The position numbers were made by a program, and so were the translations under genes. Positions 7,108 through 16,446 of a DNA stretch of 64,000 nt are shown here, in pieces. The notes under the pieces were generated by a model. That model was not told the DNA's origin. It did no database searches and was given only the letters and a program-made list of their open reading frames with translations. The stretch is from Aureococcus anophagefferens. Its lineage: Eukaryota > Sar > Pelagophyceae > Pelagomonadales > Pelagomonadaceae. Positions within the stretch are counted from its first letter, which is position 1. The number at the start of each line of letters is the position of its first letter. The stretch lies in contig NW_008705566.1 in the NCBI RefSeq assembly GCF_000186865.1, positions 2,101,699 through 2,165,698 of the forward strand, given 5' to 3'.

Positions 7108-9756
7108 CTACTCCGTCGCCTTGTCGGCGCGCAGGCTCGGCTGGAGGTAGCCGTGGAGCCCCGCGTCGAGCATGGCATTCGCGTCCGCCTCCGCGTCCTC
7201 GGAGATCTGCTCGTCGACGGCCGTCGCGAGCTCCATGGGGAGGTGGTGCGCGACGGACGACGACGTCGTGTACATGGAGCGCATCTGCATCTTGTAGAGG
7301 TAGGTGAGCACGGAGAGCGCGAGGACGCAGTAGCCCTGGGAGAAGGCGTGCTTGAGGAAGAAGAGGCCGACCATCGTGAGCTGCATGATGAAGATGGAGA
7401 AGAGCGTCCGCCGGTAGATGCGCGGCCAGAGGAGGCCGCCGCTCTCGAAGATGGGCTCGTAGACGTAGAGGAGCTGGTGCCGGTAGACGACGGACGCCCA
7501 GCCGAAGAAGAGCAGGCCCGGCACTAAAATGATCGGCGACATGACGCAGTACGTCATGAGCAGCACGACGACGAGCAAATCCTGCGCGCCGTACTTGCCG
7601 TAGGAGAACCAGCCCGGGTTCTCGAAGTCGCGCAGGCCCAGCACCTCGGCCCGCTGGTCCCGCGGCGTCGACGACGGGTAGAGGCAGCGCTTGAGGGCCT
7701 GCTGCACGGCCGCGACGGCGCGGCAGAGCTCGATGCACAGCCCCGAGAAGACCTTGATGAAGATGTAGCAGGAGAAGAAGGCGCAGACCTGGGGCAGCGA
7801 CTCGCCCAGGAGGCTCAGCGTCGCCTGGGGGTCGTCGATGATCTTCTGGAGGCACTTGACCAGCGAGCCCGCGATCGTCGTCACGAGCAGCACGTTCGTG
7901 ATCTGGAACGAGTAGTAGCGGCTCAGCTGCGTCAGCGTGTTCTCGCTCCAGCTCAGCGTGCCCTCCCAGAAGCCCAGCCCCAGGAACGCCGGCGGCAGGA
8001 GGAGCATCAAAGCGATGAGCGCCATCGGCTGCACCATCTTCACGCACGCGTCGAACGCCAGCGAGTCGCTCGCGAGCTCCTTGAGCGCGGGCCAGTGGGC
8101 CTTGAGCGCCTGCTCGCTGAAGACGAGGGAAATCAGCGTCACGGGGATGATGTAGAAGATGAGCAGCAGGACCACGAGGCAGTCCGCGACGACGCGCCGC
8201 GTCGTCCGCTGCTTGCCGCTGAGCTCCGCGTTCTTCCAGAAGACGTCGCGCGGCTCGGGCGCCATGGACGCGACCATGCCGCCGGGCGTCGCCGCGTGGA
8301 AGACCTGCGTCGCGACGGCGGCGCCCGTGAAGGCCCGGAAGGTCACGAAGCCCGTGTCGTAGAGCGTCGCGCGGCGGCCGCCGGCCTCGCCCTCCTTGAT
8401 CGGCGGGCCCGACGCGCCGTCGAGGAGCCCCGCGCGCTCGACGACGTCGCGCTCGCGCTTCAGCCCGAAGCCGACGAGCAGCTTGTCGGAGAAGGACAGG
8501 TCCGCGCCGTCGCTCCACTCCTCGTACATGACGCCGCCGCCGCCGCCGCCGCCGTCGTCGTCGCCGAGGTCGACGTCCGCGGCGCCGCAGAGCGCGTCGC
8601 CGAGGGACGGCGCCGCCACCTCGCGGTCGTCGTCGGGCGGCGCGGCCTCCTGGTACGAGTCCGCGGTTTGCGGCGCGGCGGCCCGTCGGGGCTTGCCGAC
8701 GAGCGCGTCCGCGAGCGCCTGGCGCCGCCGCTCGCGCGCGATGCGCTCGTCGAAGGTGCGCTGCTGCGCCGCGTGGTGCTGCGCGCGCTCCTGGACGCCG
8801 AAGGCGCAGCGCCAGCAGAGCGGGTCGTACGCGTCCTCGAGCGCGCGGTGCGCGCGGTCGCCCGCGCGCGCGCACGACCCGCGGTCGCGCTTCGGGTACT
8901 CGCCCTCGCGCGCCTTGGCTAAAGCGCGCCGGTGCGTGACGCGGTCGAGGCGCGCCGCGGCGGCCTCGCGCGCGACGAGCAGGCCGTCGAGGTGCGCGAC
9001 TTTCCGGCATACCACCGCGCCGACGACCTTGCCCGGGTAGAGCTTCGCGAAGTAGGCGGCGAGCGCGTCGGAGGACCGCAGCTCCCGGGGGACCTGGCGC
9101 ACTAAAATCGTGCGCTGGCGCACGTCGTCGCGCTGCGTGAGGAACCGGTGCCGGAGCCGCGTGTACCAGCGGCACTCGCGCGCGAGGAAGTGCATCGACA
9201 GGAACGTGAGGAGGAAGCAGCCGACGCAGTGGGCCCACATGCGCTTGTCGTGGACGGGCATGGCCGACATGGATAAGCGGTTGAACGTGTTGTCCTTGCT
9301 GCTCGTCGCGCCGTCGTCGTCGTCGCTACTCGTCCGACCCGGCCAGTAGCTCACGGACGCGTTCACCGGTAGGAGCACGATGAACGCGTAGGGCGCGAAG
9401 GACCCGAAGATCTTGAGCGAGAGGGACATGAAGCGCAGGTAGATGAGCACGTCGTAGCCGCCGTAGCGCAGGATGTCGTCCTCGCCGAGGCGCATGAGCG
9501 GCCGCACCCACGACAGCGGCGCGCCGGGCTTCGCGCCGGGCACGTGGAGCACCGGCGGGCACGTCCCGGGGCAGAGCGTCGCCTTGGGCGAGAAGATGCG
9601 CATGTTGCGCCGCCGGAAGACCTCGAAGAACGTCACGCAGACGATGCCCACCCACAGGTTGGTCAGCGCGACGACGATGACCGTCGACATGTCCAGGTTC
9701 GCCGGCTGCGCGTAGGCGCTCGGGTCCTCCAGCCACGACGGGATGATGTCCTTCAT
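7108..9756 (-). CDS. OSCA/TMEM63 (CSC1-like) mechanosensitive cation channel
   Basis: 882 aa from the ATG at 9756 (MKDIIPSWLEDPSAY). The frame is open upstream only from a GTG. The first helix MSTVIVVALTNLWVGIVCVT is followed by FEVFRRRNMRIFSPK, then LRYGGYDVLIYLRFMSLSLK, the classic early block of CSC1/OSCA proteins. A long hydrophilic RRM-like loop (about residues 200-430) includes VRQVPRELRSSDALAAYFAK and a poly-Gly/Asp insertion. The 7TM/DUF221 core follows (LLIFYIIPVTLISLVF, LQKIIDDPQATLSLLGESLP, YYSFQITNVLLVTTIAGSL). Family members are dimeric calcium-permeable channels gated by osmotic or mechanical stress at the plasma membrane or lysosome. Confidence 0.92.
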   Translation of the reverse strand: MKDIIPSWLEDPSAYAQPANLDMSTVIVVALTNLWVGIVCVTFFEVFRRRNMRIFSPKATLCPGTCPPVLHVPGAKPGAPLSWVRPLMRLGEDDILRYGGYDVLIYLRFMSLSLKIFGSFAPYAFIVLLPVNASVSYWPGRTSSDDDDGATSSKDNTFNRLSMSAMPVHDKRMWAHCVGCFLLTFLSMHFLARECRWYTRLRHRFLTQRDDVRQRTILVRQVPRELRSSDALAAYFAKLYPGKVVGAVVCRKVAHLDGLLVAREAAAARLDRVTHRRALAKAREGEYPKRDRGSCARAGDRAHRALEDAYDPLCWRCAFGVQERAQHHAAQQRTFDERIARERRRQALADALVGKPRRAAAPQTADSYQEAAPPDDDREVAAPSLGDALCGAADVDLGDDDGGGGGGGVMYEEWSDGADLSFSDKLLVGFGLKRERDVVERAGLLDGASGPPIKEGEAGGRRATLYDTGFVTFRAFTGAAVATQVFHAATPGGMVASMAPEPRDVFWKNAELSGKQRTTRRVVADCLVVLLLIFYIIPVTLISLVFSEQALKAHWPALKELASDSLAFDACVKMVQPMALIALMLLLPPAFLGLGFWEGTLSWSENTLTQLSRYYSFQITNVLLVTTIAGSLVKCLQKIIDDPQATLSLLGESLPQVCAFFSCYIFIKVFSGLCIELCRAVAAVQQALKRCLYPSSTPRDQRAEVLGLRDFENPGWFSYGKYGAQDLLVVVLLMTYCVMSPIILVPGLLFFGWASVVYRHQLLYVYEPIFESGGLLWPRIYRRTLFSIFIMQLTMVGLFFLKHAFSQGYCVLALSVLTYLYKMQMRSMYTTSSSVAHHLPMELATAVDEQISEDAEADANAMLDAGLHGYLQPSLRADKATE

Positions 9757-9990
9757 CGTGGGCGACGAGGCGGCGCGCGACGCCGGTCGGCCCGCGTGCA
9801 CGACGCACTCACGACGGAGTTCAACGCCCCCATTGGCAATGACATTGCCGTAGGGTTGCAGTCTGGCCCGGCGGCTCACTAGTGCGGCTCTCGGCGCCCC
9901 GCTCTGTTACATGTTCTTGCTTCGTATCTGCAAGCTCGCGCGCGCTCGCTTCGTTTCTGCTAGCGCGGAGGCTGTGGCGGCGGCGCTGGC

Positions 9991-10772
9991 CTAGAGCGAG
10001 TCGTCGTGGGGAGCCGGGACGTCGCCGTAGGCGACGACCGCGACCGGGTCCGCCGCGGGGCCGTTCGGCCAGTGGATGCGCAGGACCGTCAGGCCGGGCG
10101 TGCCCCGCGCGACCTGGACGACGGACCGGCACTTGGCCTGCGTGGGGGGCGGGCCGTCGCTCGGACGTGGCGCGCGCGGCGCGCGTGGACGCGGGCGCTC
10201 GCGAAGAAGCCGCAGCCGCCGCTGGGGATGCCGTAGCGTACGAAGAGCTGGTGGAAATTGCCGTAGTCCGGGTGGTCGCGCGAGAGGATGTAGATGAAGA
10301 GGTCCTCGCCCTTGTCCCGCGCGTTCGTGACGAAGGACTTGTGCTTGTGCGCCTGGACGAAGCCGAGGGCCTTGCCCGCGGAGTAGCACGTGGCCCAGAC
10401 GCCCGCGTAGGCGGGCCGCCCGCGCTCGTAGTGGTCGTACGGTCGCAGCAGGTAGGGCGTGCCGTCGACGCAGAGGAGGTTCTCCGGCGCGACGTTCGTC
10501 GCGTGGTAGAGGGACCCGCCCTCCGCGCGCGCCTGGAGCCAGGTCTTCGAGGGCTCGAGCCAGTTCGCCGCGTCCGAGTCCTCGTAGACGCACGGCGGCT
10601 CCGTCGGGAGCAGGCCCTTGAGGTCGGGCTGGTTCATCAAGATCGTCGCGATGATGCCGTCGCCCAACACCATCCCGCGGCGGAAGCGATCGCTGTTCGC
10701 CCGCGCGATGGCGCGCTCCGCCGCGCGCCGGTCGAAGTGCTTGGCTACATCCTCCGGGTCCAAGTACGGCAT
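9991..10772 (-). CDS. Hypothetical protein, two exons
   Basis: Exon 1 is 10772..10191 and exon 2 is 10137..9991. The 53-bp intron (10138..10190) runs GTCCACG...CACGCAG and joins in phase 0: GGCGFFASAR then AKCRSVVQVARGTPGLTVLR. Without splicing the frame decays into Arg-rich nonsense. The product is about 242 aa, starting MPYLDPEDVAKHFDRRAAER and ending AVVAYGDVPAPHDDSL. It contains YHATNVAPENLLCVDGTPYL and HKHKSFVTNARDKGEDLFIY. I do not recognise the family. The 'YHaT...' block loosely recalls ADP-ribosyltransferase-like folds, but I would not name it. The start could lie further upstream, where the open frame runs into the minisatellite. This intron has no flanking duplication. Confidence 0.65.
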
Positions 10773-10904
10773 GATGGCGCGCACGATGGTCTTCAAGATC
10801 AAGCGGAAGACGCGCTGCTTGCCGAGCTGCCTGTCGGTCGCGGGACGCGCGTCGGGCCGCGACGCGCGACGCGTCGCGCGACTCCCGGTCTGGAGACGTC
10901 GGGC

Positions 10905-12185
10905 GGACGCCGGGCGTGCACATCGTTGCGTACCTGCCGGGTCGCGCGTCGAGCCGACGGCGCCCCCGGGCGACGCGTCGCGCGGCGCGAGGGCGTCGCC
11001 GCCGACCCGTTCCGCCGAGCGAACGGCTCGCGGGATCGCGCGCGGACGCCGGCCGCGCACTCCTGGCGCGTCGCGATGCCGTGCTCCGACGTCTCATAGC
11101 TGCGGAGTCGCGCTCGGGACACGACGGCGCCCCCGGGCGACGCGTCGCGCGGCGCGAGGGCGTCGCCGCCGACCCGTTCCGCCGAGCGAACGGCTCGCGG
11201 GATCGCGCGCGGACGCCGGCCGCGCACTCCTGGCGCGTCGCGATGCCGAGCGCCGACGTCTCATACCTGCGGGGTCGCGCTCGAGCCACGACGGCGTCGC
11301 GCGGCGCGAGCGCGTCGTCGCCGAGCGCGGCGGCCACGTTCGCGCGCGGACGCCGGCCGCGCACTCCTGGCGCGTCGCGATGCCGTGCTCCGACGTCTCA
11401 TAGCTGCGGAGTCGCGCTCGGGACACGACGGCGCCCCCGGGCGACGCGTCGCGCGGCGCGAGCGCGTCGCCGCCGACCCGTTCCGCCGAGCGAACGGCTC
11501 GCGGGATCGCGCGCGGACGCCGGTCGCGCACTTCTGGATCGCCGCCTCCCGGGCCGCCGACGTCTCATACCTGCAGGGTCGCGCTCGGGACACGGCGCCC
11601 CCGGGCGACGCGTCGCGCGGCGCGAGGGCGTCGCCGCCGACCCGTTCCGCCGAGCGAACGGCTCGCGGGATCGCGCCCGGACGCCGGCCGCGCACTCCTG
11701 GCGCGTCGCGATGCCGTGCTCCGCCGTCTCATACCTGCAGGGTCGCGCTCGAGCCACGACGGCGTCGCGCGGCGCGAGCGCGTCGTCGCCGAGCGCGGCG
11801 GCCACGTTCGCGCGCGGACGCCGGTCGCGCACGTCTGGCGCGACGCCTCCCGGGCCGCCGACGTCTCATACCTGCAGGGTCGCGCGTCGAGCCACGACGG
11901 CGCCCCCGGGCGACGCGTCGCGCGGCGCGAGCGCGTCGCCGCCGACCCGTTCCGCCGAGCGAACGGCTCGCGGGATCGCGCGCGGACGCCGGCCGCGCAC
12001 GTCTGGCGCGACGCCTCCCGGGCCGCCGACGTCTCATACCTGCAGGGTCGCGCGTCGAGCCACGACGGCGCCCCCGGGCGACGCGTCGCGCGGCGCGAGC
12101 GCGTCGCCGCCGACCCGTTCCGCCGAGCGAACGGCTCGCGGGATCGCGCGCGGACGCCGGCCGCGCACTCCTGGATCGCCGCGAT
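10905..12185. repeat. GC-rich minisatellite, about 8 units of 136 or 167 bp
   Basis: The landmark GACGTCTCATA recurs at 11088, 11255, 11390, 11559, 11723 (variant), 11860 and 12028. A degenerate first unit lies near 10918 and the last ends near 12185. Spacings are 167, 135, 169, 164, 137 and 168 bp, so two unit lengths alternate. The short form lacks about 31 bp and carries GCGTCGTCGCCGAGCGCGGC instead. All six frames are largely open because of composition, and the unequal lengths do not hold a single frame, so a protein-coding role is doubtful. On the minus strand each unit contains CAGGTATGAGACG, an AG/GT pair resembling a splice junction. Confidence 0.8.
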
Positions 12186-12431
12186 GCCGTGCTCGGTTTG
12201 GCGGTATTCGCGCATCCATTGGTTTATGGCGCAGCGGTCCCCGTTGCCACAATTGCGACATTCGCCGCAGGGGGCGCCTTTAAGTTCGAGCTTTCGCTGT
12301 TTGATTGATTTGATTTTCACGGCCTCACAAACATCTTTATCATCATCAGAATCTGTATCCATACCCTCATTGCGCACAGAACGCATGATCTTCGACAAAT
12401 TTTGTGACGCCACGCGTTTCGGCCGCGACAT
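11565..12431 (-). CDS. Short Cys-rich (CGxCxxC) protein reading into the minisatellite
   Basis: Starts at the ATG at 12431 (MSRPKRVASQNLSKIMRSVR). The first 80 or so residues are unlike the rest of the window: less GC-rich codons, an acidic patch MDTDSDDDKDVCEAVKIK, then APCGECRNCGNGDRCAINQW. The CGxCxxC...C spacing resembles the first half of a CXXC zinc finger (binder of unmethylated CpG), but the second half is missing. From about 12200 the frame enters the repeat array and continues, Arg/Ala-rich, to a TGA at 11565. Its last unique residues (TEHGIAAIQECAAGV) resemble the repeat-encoded (S)EHGIATRQECAAGV. The array may therefore have expanded from this gene's 3' part. The real 3' end is unknown. 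Confidence 0.35.
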   Translation of the reverse strand: MSRPKRVASQNLSKIMRSVRNEGMDTDSDDDKDVCEAVKIKSIKQRKLELKGAPCGECRNCGNGDRCAINQWMREYRQTEHGIAAIQECAAGVRARSREPFARRNGSAATRSRRATRRPGAPSWLDARPCRYETSAAREASRQTCAAGVRARSREPFARRNGSAATRSRRATRRPGAPSWLDARPCRYETSAAREASRQTCATGVRARTWPPRSATTRSRRATPSWLERDPAGMRRRSTASRRARSARPASGRDPASRSLGGTGRRRRPRAARRVARGRRVPSATLQV

Positions 12432-12625
12432 CTTCTCGACGCCGTCAACGGCCGGTCGTGACTGGAGGCAAATGCACCCGCCTGCCGACCCCTGGCCAAC
12501 TCGGAGACGGCGAAGCGTACCACGACCGATCCCTCTCCCTAGCTCGCCGGGGGTCCGCAGGCGGGTGAGTGCACAGGGGGGCACGCTCCGCGCGCGTGGG
12601 ATACCATGTGCGGTCGGCACCCGGA

Positions 12626-13417
12626 CTAGATTTGGCTCCAAACCCACGGGGGGCGCGCGACATCACCTATCTCATCGTGCCTATAAAACCGGCCTCCGAC
12701 TACAAACCGACTAGATCGACCGACTACTTGGCCGGCTATTTGGTCGCTAGGCCCTTCGCGGGCGCATCCCGCGGACCCGGGCAGGCCCGGTACGCACCAC
12801 ATAATGAACGTCTCGCGGAGCCCGGCGAGGAAGAGCGCGCAGACGTAGGGGCAGTGGCACTCGACGGTGCACCGGTTGAGGTCCTTGAGGCTCCCGAGGG
12901 GCTTCTCGAGCGCGCGCCCGTGGCTCTTCGGCGGCCCGGGCTTGAGGCGCAGCGGCGCCGCGCCGAGGGCGGTCCCCGCGTCCCTGTGGTCCAGGTGCCA
13001 GGCCGCCGGATCGAGGCCCAGCGTCGCCGCGAGCGCCGCCGTCGACGAGGCGCCGTTGAAGGCCGCGATGAGCGCCGTCGTGCGGGAGCGGAACGCGCCG
13101 TCGACGCGGGCCGCGCGCGCGAGGAGCAGGCGGACGCGCGCGACGTCGCCCGTCGCCGCCGCGTCCGCCGTCGCCGGCAGCTGCAGTACCTCGGCCGGCG
13201 CGGCGCCCTCGCGCGCGGGCACGCGATTCAAGAAACGGTATCGTTCGCCGAGGAGCCGGTAGGCGTCCATGACCCGCGCCAGGAGCGCCGTGAGCCGCCC
13301 GCTCTCGGACTCGGCGTCGCAATGAGCTTTGACGGCGGTCAATGTTTTACCCTGCCCACGCCACTGGAAAATCGACGATTTTGGGCACCTCGACCGCGGA
13401 CCCCCTGCTTGTCTCAT
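12626..13417 (-). CDS. Hypothetical protein with ankyrin-like segment
   Basis: Open from the ATG at 13417 to a TAG at 12626 (263 aa). The middle is protein-like: SGRLTALLARVMDAYRLLGE, then AATGDVARVRLLLARAARVD and TTALIAAFNGASSTAALAAT. The latter resembles one to two ankyrin helices (A..GDV..VR.LL...A.VD). The first 35 residues and the tail after LFLAGLRETFIMW look less like coding sequence and may be intron or UTR read-through. One possible acceptor lies near 13325 (minus strand AAAGCTCATTG). The gene model is uncertain and the function unknown. Confidence 0.4.
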   Translation of the reverse strand: MRQAGGPRSRCPKSSIFQWRGQGKTLTAVKAHCDAESESGRLTALLARVMDAYRLLGERYRFLNRVPAREGAAPAEVLQLPATADAAATGDVARVRLLLARAARVDGAFRSRTTALIAAFNGASSTAALAATLGLDPAAWHLDHRDAGTALGAAPLRLKPGPPKSHGRALEKPLGSLKDLNRCTVECHCPYVCALFLAGLRETFIMWCVPGLPGSAGCAREGPSDQIAGQVVGRSSRFVVGGRFYRHDEIGDVARPPWVWSQI

Positions 13418-14056
13418 CGTGATGGACGTTTATCTGGGGCTCCGGAACCGCAGCCGATCATGCTAGGTCATCGATTGGCACAAGTTATGGCCGAAAATAT
13501 CGGTTTTTGGAGATTTCCGGCGTGCGCGAGCGCCACGTACGCGTGTCCACCCGACGGCGGCGGGTGCCACGCACGTCCACGCTAGCCCAGGGAGTCCACC
13601 CGGGCCCCAGGCGGTCGCGCGGGGCGCCGAAGCGAGTATATACGGCCGTATACGACGCGTTTGTACTGGTTTAGTACGGCTAGGGTGTACTGGCGAGGCA
13701 ACAACGGCAGGAAAACAGGCGCGCAGAGCACCGTTTCGACGGCCGAGCGTCTTCTGGAGTCGAGACAAGATGTCTCGACGCAACGCCAGCGCCAGTTCGC
13801 GTTCGTGGGCGCGTCGTCGCTGTAGACCGTGTTGGTGTCGTTTTCGAGGCGCTGGCAGGAGGCGCCCAAGCTGTTGCTGTCGAGTGCCGCGTTCACCTGA
13901 CGCGCGGGCCAGCGGAGCCCCGGTGATCGGTCGTGAGAGGGTATCGGAACCGCTCTGGACGTCCAGGGGCGTCGCGGCGCCGCACACTGGCTCGTTTTGA
14001 CCGCCGCCAATCGATGAGAATCGAGGAATCGAGGCCGTAGGGTGGTCCGACGGTGG

Positions 14057-14131
14057 AGCTGTCCGGGTTTCGCGAGACATGTTCTTCGTAGCAACCCTCT
14101 CCGCACTCCCTCCGGAGAAACCCGGACAGCT
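14057..14131. repeat. Perfect 15-bp inverted repeat, 45-bp loop
   Basis: AGCTGTCCGGGTTTC at 14057-14071 is exactly reversed and complemented at 14117-14131 (GAAACCCGGACAGCT). It could form a hairpin in RNA or DNA, or be the ends of a very small inverted-repeat element; the role is unknown. Confidence 0.6.
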
Positions 14132-14484
14132 AGGTCCGGAACACGTCCAACACGCGCCAGCCGTCTCGAGAGAACGCTCCGACGAGGCCGTTGCGTTTTC
14201 GACGACGCCCGGACCGTTTCGCGCGCGGCGTCTTCGCAGTGGTCTGGCCACGCACGGTCCCGAGGCACATGCGGGAGCGCGCGGCCCCACTCCCCGGGGG
14301 CGCCGCGCACGCGCTGTCGCGGCGGCCGCTCTCCGAGCCGCTCGAGGGCCTCACCCAAAGTCAAGTTTGACCGGGTGGGCAGGGTAAATGTTGGCTGAGC
14401 AGCATCTTTTTTGCTCTATCGACCGGGGCAGCTCGGCGGTCGACATCGTTCGAGATGGTGTCGGTTTGAACGAGAACCGTATCG

Positions 14485-14578
14485 CCTTTGGTTGCGTCCC
14501 GCCGCCCGCGCGCCGCTCGATACGTCGAGGACCTTTGGTTGCGTCCCGCCGCCCGCGCGCCGCTCGATCCCTCGAGGA
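14485..14578. repeat. 47-bp tandem duplication in the leader of the CEP83-like gene
   Basis: CCTTTGGTTGCGTCCCGCCG...CTCGA is present twice, starting at 14485 and 14532. The second copy ends a few bases before the ATG at 14584. Only two or three bases differ, so the duplication is recent. Confidence 0.75.
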
Positions 14579-14583
14579 CCGCG

Positions 14584-16446
14584 ATGATGGAGCCGCCCCT
14601 CGCCGGCGGCGGCATAGGCGGCCACCCCGAGGACGGGGCGGCCTACGCGACGCTGCTCAACACGGTGGAGTCGCTGCAGGCGGACCTGCAGCAGACGATC
14701 ACGACGTGCCACGGCCTGCGCGAGGCGAACGCGCAGCTGAACCGCGAGCACGAGGCGACCAAGGCCGAGCTCGCGCGCCAGCGCGAGAAGGTCTCGGCGA
14801 ACCGCGGCGAGCTCATCCGCGCGTCCAAGGCGAAGATCGAGGCGGACCGCCACACGGAGCTGCTCGTGAGCAAGTGGAAGGTGCAGCTCGACGAGCGCAC
14901 GCGCGAGCTCGAGGAGCTCCAGGGGAAGCTCGTGCCCCAGGACCTCGACATGCTCCGGATCCAGGTCCAGGAGGAGCTCGAGGCGCCGCACCAGCAGAAG
15001 ATCGCGGACCTCGAGGCCCAGGCGCGGTCCTTCCAGCAGATGTTCTTCAATGTGCGCCGCGAGCTCGAGCGGTCCAAGACCGAGTTCGAGCAGTTCTCGG
15101 GCTACGAGGCCGCCGCGCGGCGGAACGACGGCGAGCGGGCCGCCGCGGAGGCGCGGTCGCTCCGCGCGCGGATCGCGGAGCTCGAGTCGGGCCAGGGCGC
15201 CGGCTCCCTCGCCGAGGCGGAGGCGAACGGCCGGCGCCTCGAGGGCAAGGTCGTCGGATTGGAAGTAGCGAACCGCGAGCTCCGGGCCGAGTGCGACGCG
15301 CTCCGGAAGGACGGCGAGCGCGCCGCCGCGGACGTCGCCGACGCGCTGGCCGCCAAGGCCAAGGCCGGCGCGGCCGGGGTCGAGGAGCTCGCGGGCCTGC
15401 GGAGCGCGGTCGCGGCGCTCGAGCGCGACCTCGCGGACGCGCTCCGGAGCAAGGAGGCGCTCGCGCGGTCCGTCGACGACGGGAAGCGCCAGGTCGCGGC
15501 CCTGGCCGACGACGCGGCGGCGGCGGCGCGGGCCGAGGAGAAGCGCGCCAAGGCGCACCGGTCCCGCGTCGACGAGCTCGAGTCGCGGGTCCTCGAGCTG
15601 ACGCGCGACCTCGACGCCGCGCGCCAGGACGCCGCGCGCGACGAGGAGTCGTTCCGCCGCCGCCTCGAGGCGCTCGAGAGCGACGCGTCAACGGCAAAGC
15701 GCGCGGCCTTCGAGGCGCGCGTCGAGTGCGACTCGACCGTCGCCGCGGCGCGGTCCGAGTGCCAGGCGCTCGTCGCGAGCCTCGAGGAGCGCGTCGTCGT
15801 CCAGGACCTCGACAAGACCGACCGCGACAAGAAGCGCCGCGCGGAGGACGCGGCGCGCCTCGACGAGACGCGCAAGCTCGAGGCCCAGCTCAAGGTCGCC
15901 GCCGCGAACGCCGCGCGCCTCGAGGCCGATGCGGAGCGGGGCCTCAAGCCCAAGCTCCTGCAGCTCGCCGACGACAAGGCCAAGGTCGAGGGCGAGCGCG
16001 ACGGCCTCCAGCGCAAGCTCGACGTCCTCGTGGGCGCCCAGGACGCGGCCCTCAAGGCGCGCGACGACGCGGACCGCGCCGCGGGCGAGCTCGCGGCCGC
16101 GAAAAAGGCGCTCGCGGACCTCGAGCGCGACGCCGCGGACCTCAAGGCCGACAAGGAGCGCATGCGCGAGGCCCACGCCATGGCCCTCGGCGAGCTCAAG
16201 AACCAGGTCGCCAACGACAAGCTCAACGTCGCCGCGGCCATCCGCGCCGAGACGGAGAACATCCGCCGCCAGGCCGAGGAGCAGCTCCGCCGCGAGCGGA
16301 AACGCGCTGCAACCTACAAGGAGAAGTGCCTCGCGGCCCACGAGCGCGAGAAGCGCGCTACCGCAACGCTCAAGACCGTCTCCCGGAACCAGGCCGCCGA
16401 CCGCGTCGACGCCATGACGACCCTCGGCGCGCCCGCGGGGAACTGA
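14584..16446 (+). CDS. CEP83/CCDC41-like coiled-coil protein
   Basis: 620 aa from the ATG at 14584 (MMEPPLAGGG), nearly all heptad coiled coil. The segment at about residues 120-175 is the diagnostic one: PQDLDMLRIQVQEELEAPHQ, then KIADLEAQARSFQQMFFNVR and RELERSKTEFEQFS. It matches the conserved block of CEP83 (R.Q.QEE.E.PH....L......Y...F...R.E....K.EFE). CEP83 is a distal-appendage protein that docks basal bodies to the membrane before cilium growth. Alternative starts upstream are GTG only. Assignment of long coiled coils by eye is less certain than for globular domains. Confidence 0.65.
   Translation: MMEPPLAGGGIGGHPEDGAAYATLLNTVESLQADLQQTITTCHGLREANAQLNREHEATKAELARQREKVSANRGELIRASKAKIEADRHTELLVSKWKVQLDERTRELEELQGKLVPQDLDMLRIQVQEELEAPHQQKIADLEAQARSFQQMFFNVRRELERSKTEFEQFSGYEAAARRNDGERAAAEARSLRARIAELESGQGAGSLAEAEANGRRLEGKVVGLEVANRELRAECDALRKDGERAAADVADALAAKAKAGAAGVEELAGLRSAVAALERDLADALRSKEALARSVDDGKRQVAALADDAAAAARAEEKRAKAHRSRVDELESRVLELTRDLDAARQDAARDEESFRRRLEALESDASTAKRAAFEARVECDSTVAAARSECQALVASLEERVVVQDLDKTDRDKKRRAEDAARLDETRKLEAQLKVAAANAARLEADAERGLKPKLLQLADDKAKVEGERDGLQRKLDVLVGAQDAALKARDDADRAAGELAAAKKALADLERDAADLKADKERMREAHAMALGELKNQVANDKLNVAAAIRAETENIRRQAEEQLRRERKRAATYKEKCLAAHEREKRATATLKTVSRNQAADRVDAMTTLGAPAGN

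Larger units (their letters stand above)
13418..14583. other. Unassigned 1.2-kb region
   Basis: No convincing ATG-started gene was found. The minus strand between about 13700 and 13900 contains a protein-like stretch (NSLGASCQRLENDTNTVYSD, then NANWRWRCVETSCLDSRRRS) that could be an exon or relic of a gene whose other parts are not visible. A perfect inverted repeat (14057-14071/14117-14131) and a tandem duplication (14485-14578) lie at the right end. Confidence 0.4.

Noticed and set aside
2350..9238. Very long minus- and plus-strand open frames antisense to real genes (for example 2350-4281 minus, 7103-9238 minus)
   Set aside because: Arg/Pro/Ala-rich translations without domains, fully overlapping recognisable genes; expected from GC-rich third codon positions.
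9757..9879. N-terminal extension of the OSCA/TMEM63 channel
   Set aside because: Opens only with GTG; the first ATG at 9756 leads directly into the conserved first helix.
10138..10190. Introner in the two-exon hypothetical gene
   Set aside because: The 53-bp intron has no flanking duplication and no shared body; ordinary intron.
10905..12185. CRISPR-like array
   Set aside because: Units are 136-167 bp with no short repeat/unique spacer alternation, in a eukaryotic nuclear setting; it is a minisatellite.
13582..14364. Minus-strand gene in the unassigned region
   Set aside because: Starts only at TTG, mostly low-quality translation; one protein-like patch is mentioned in the region entry but is not enough for a gene call.
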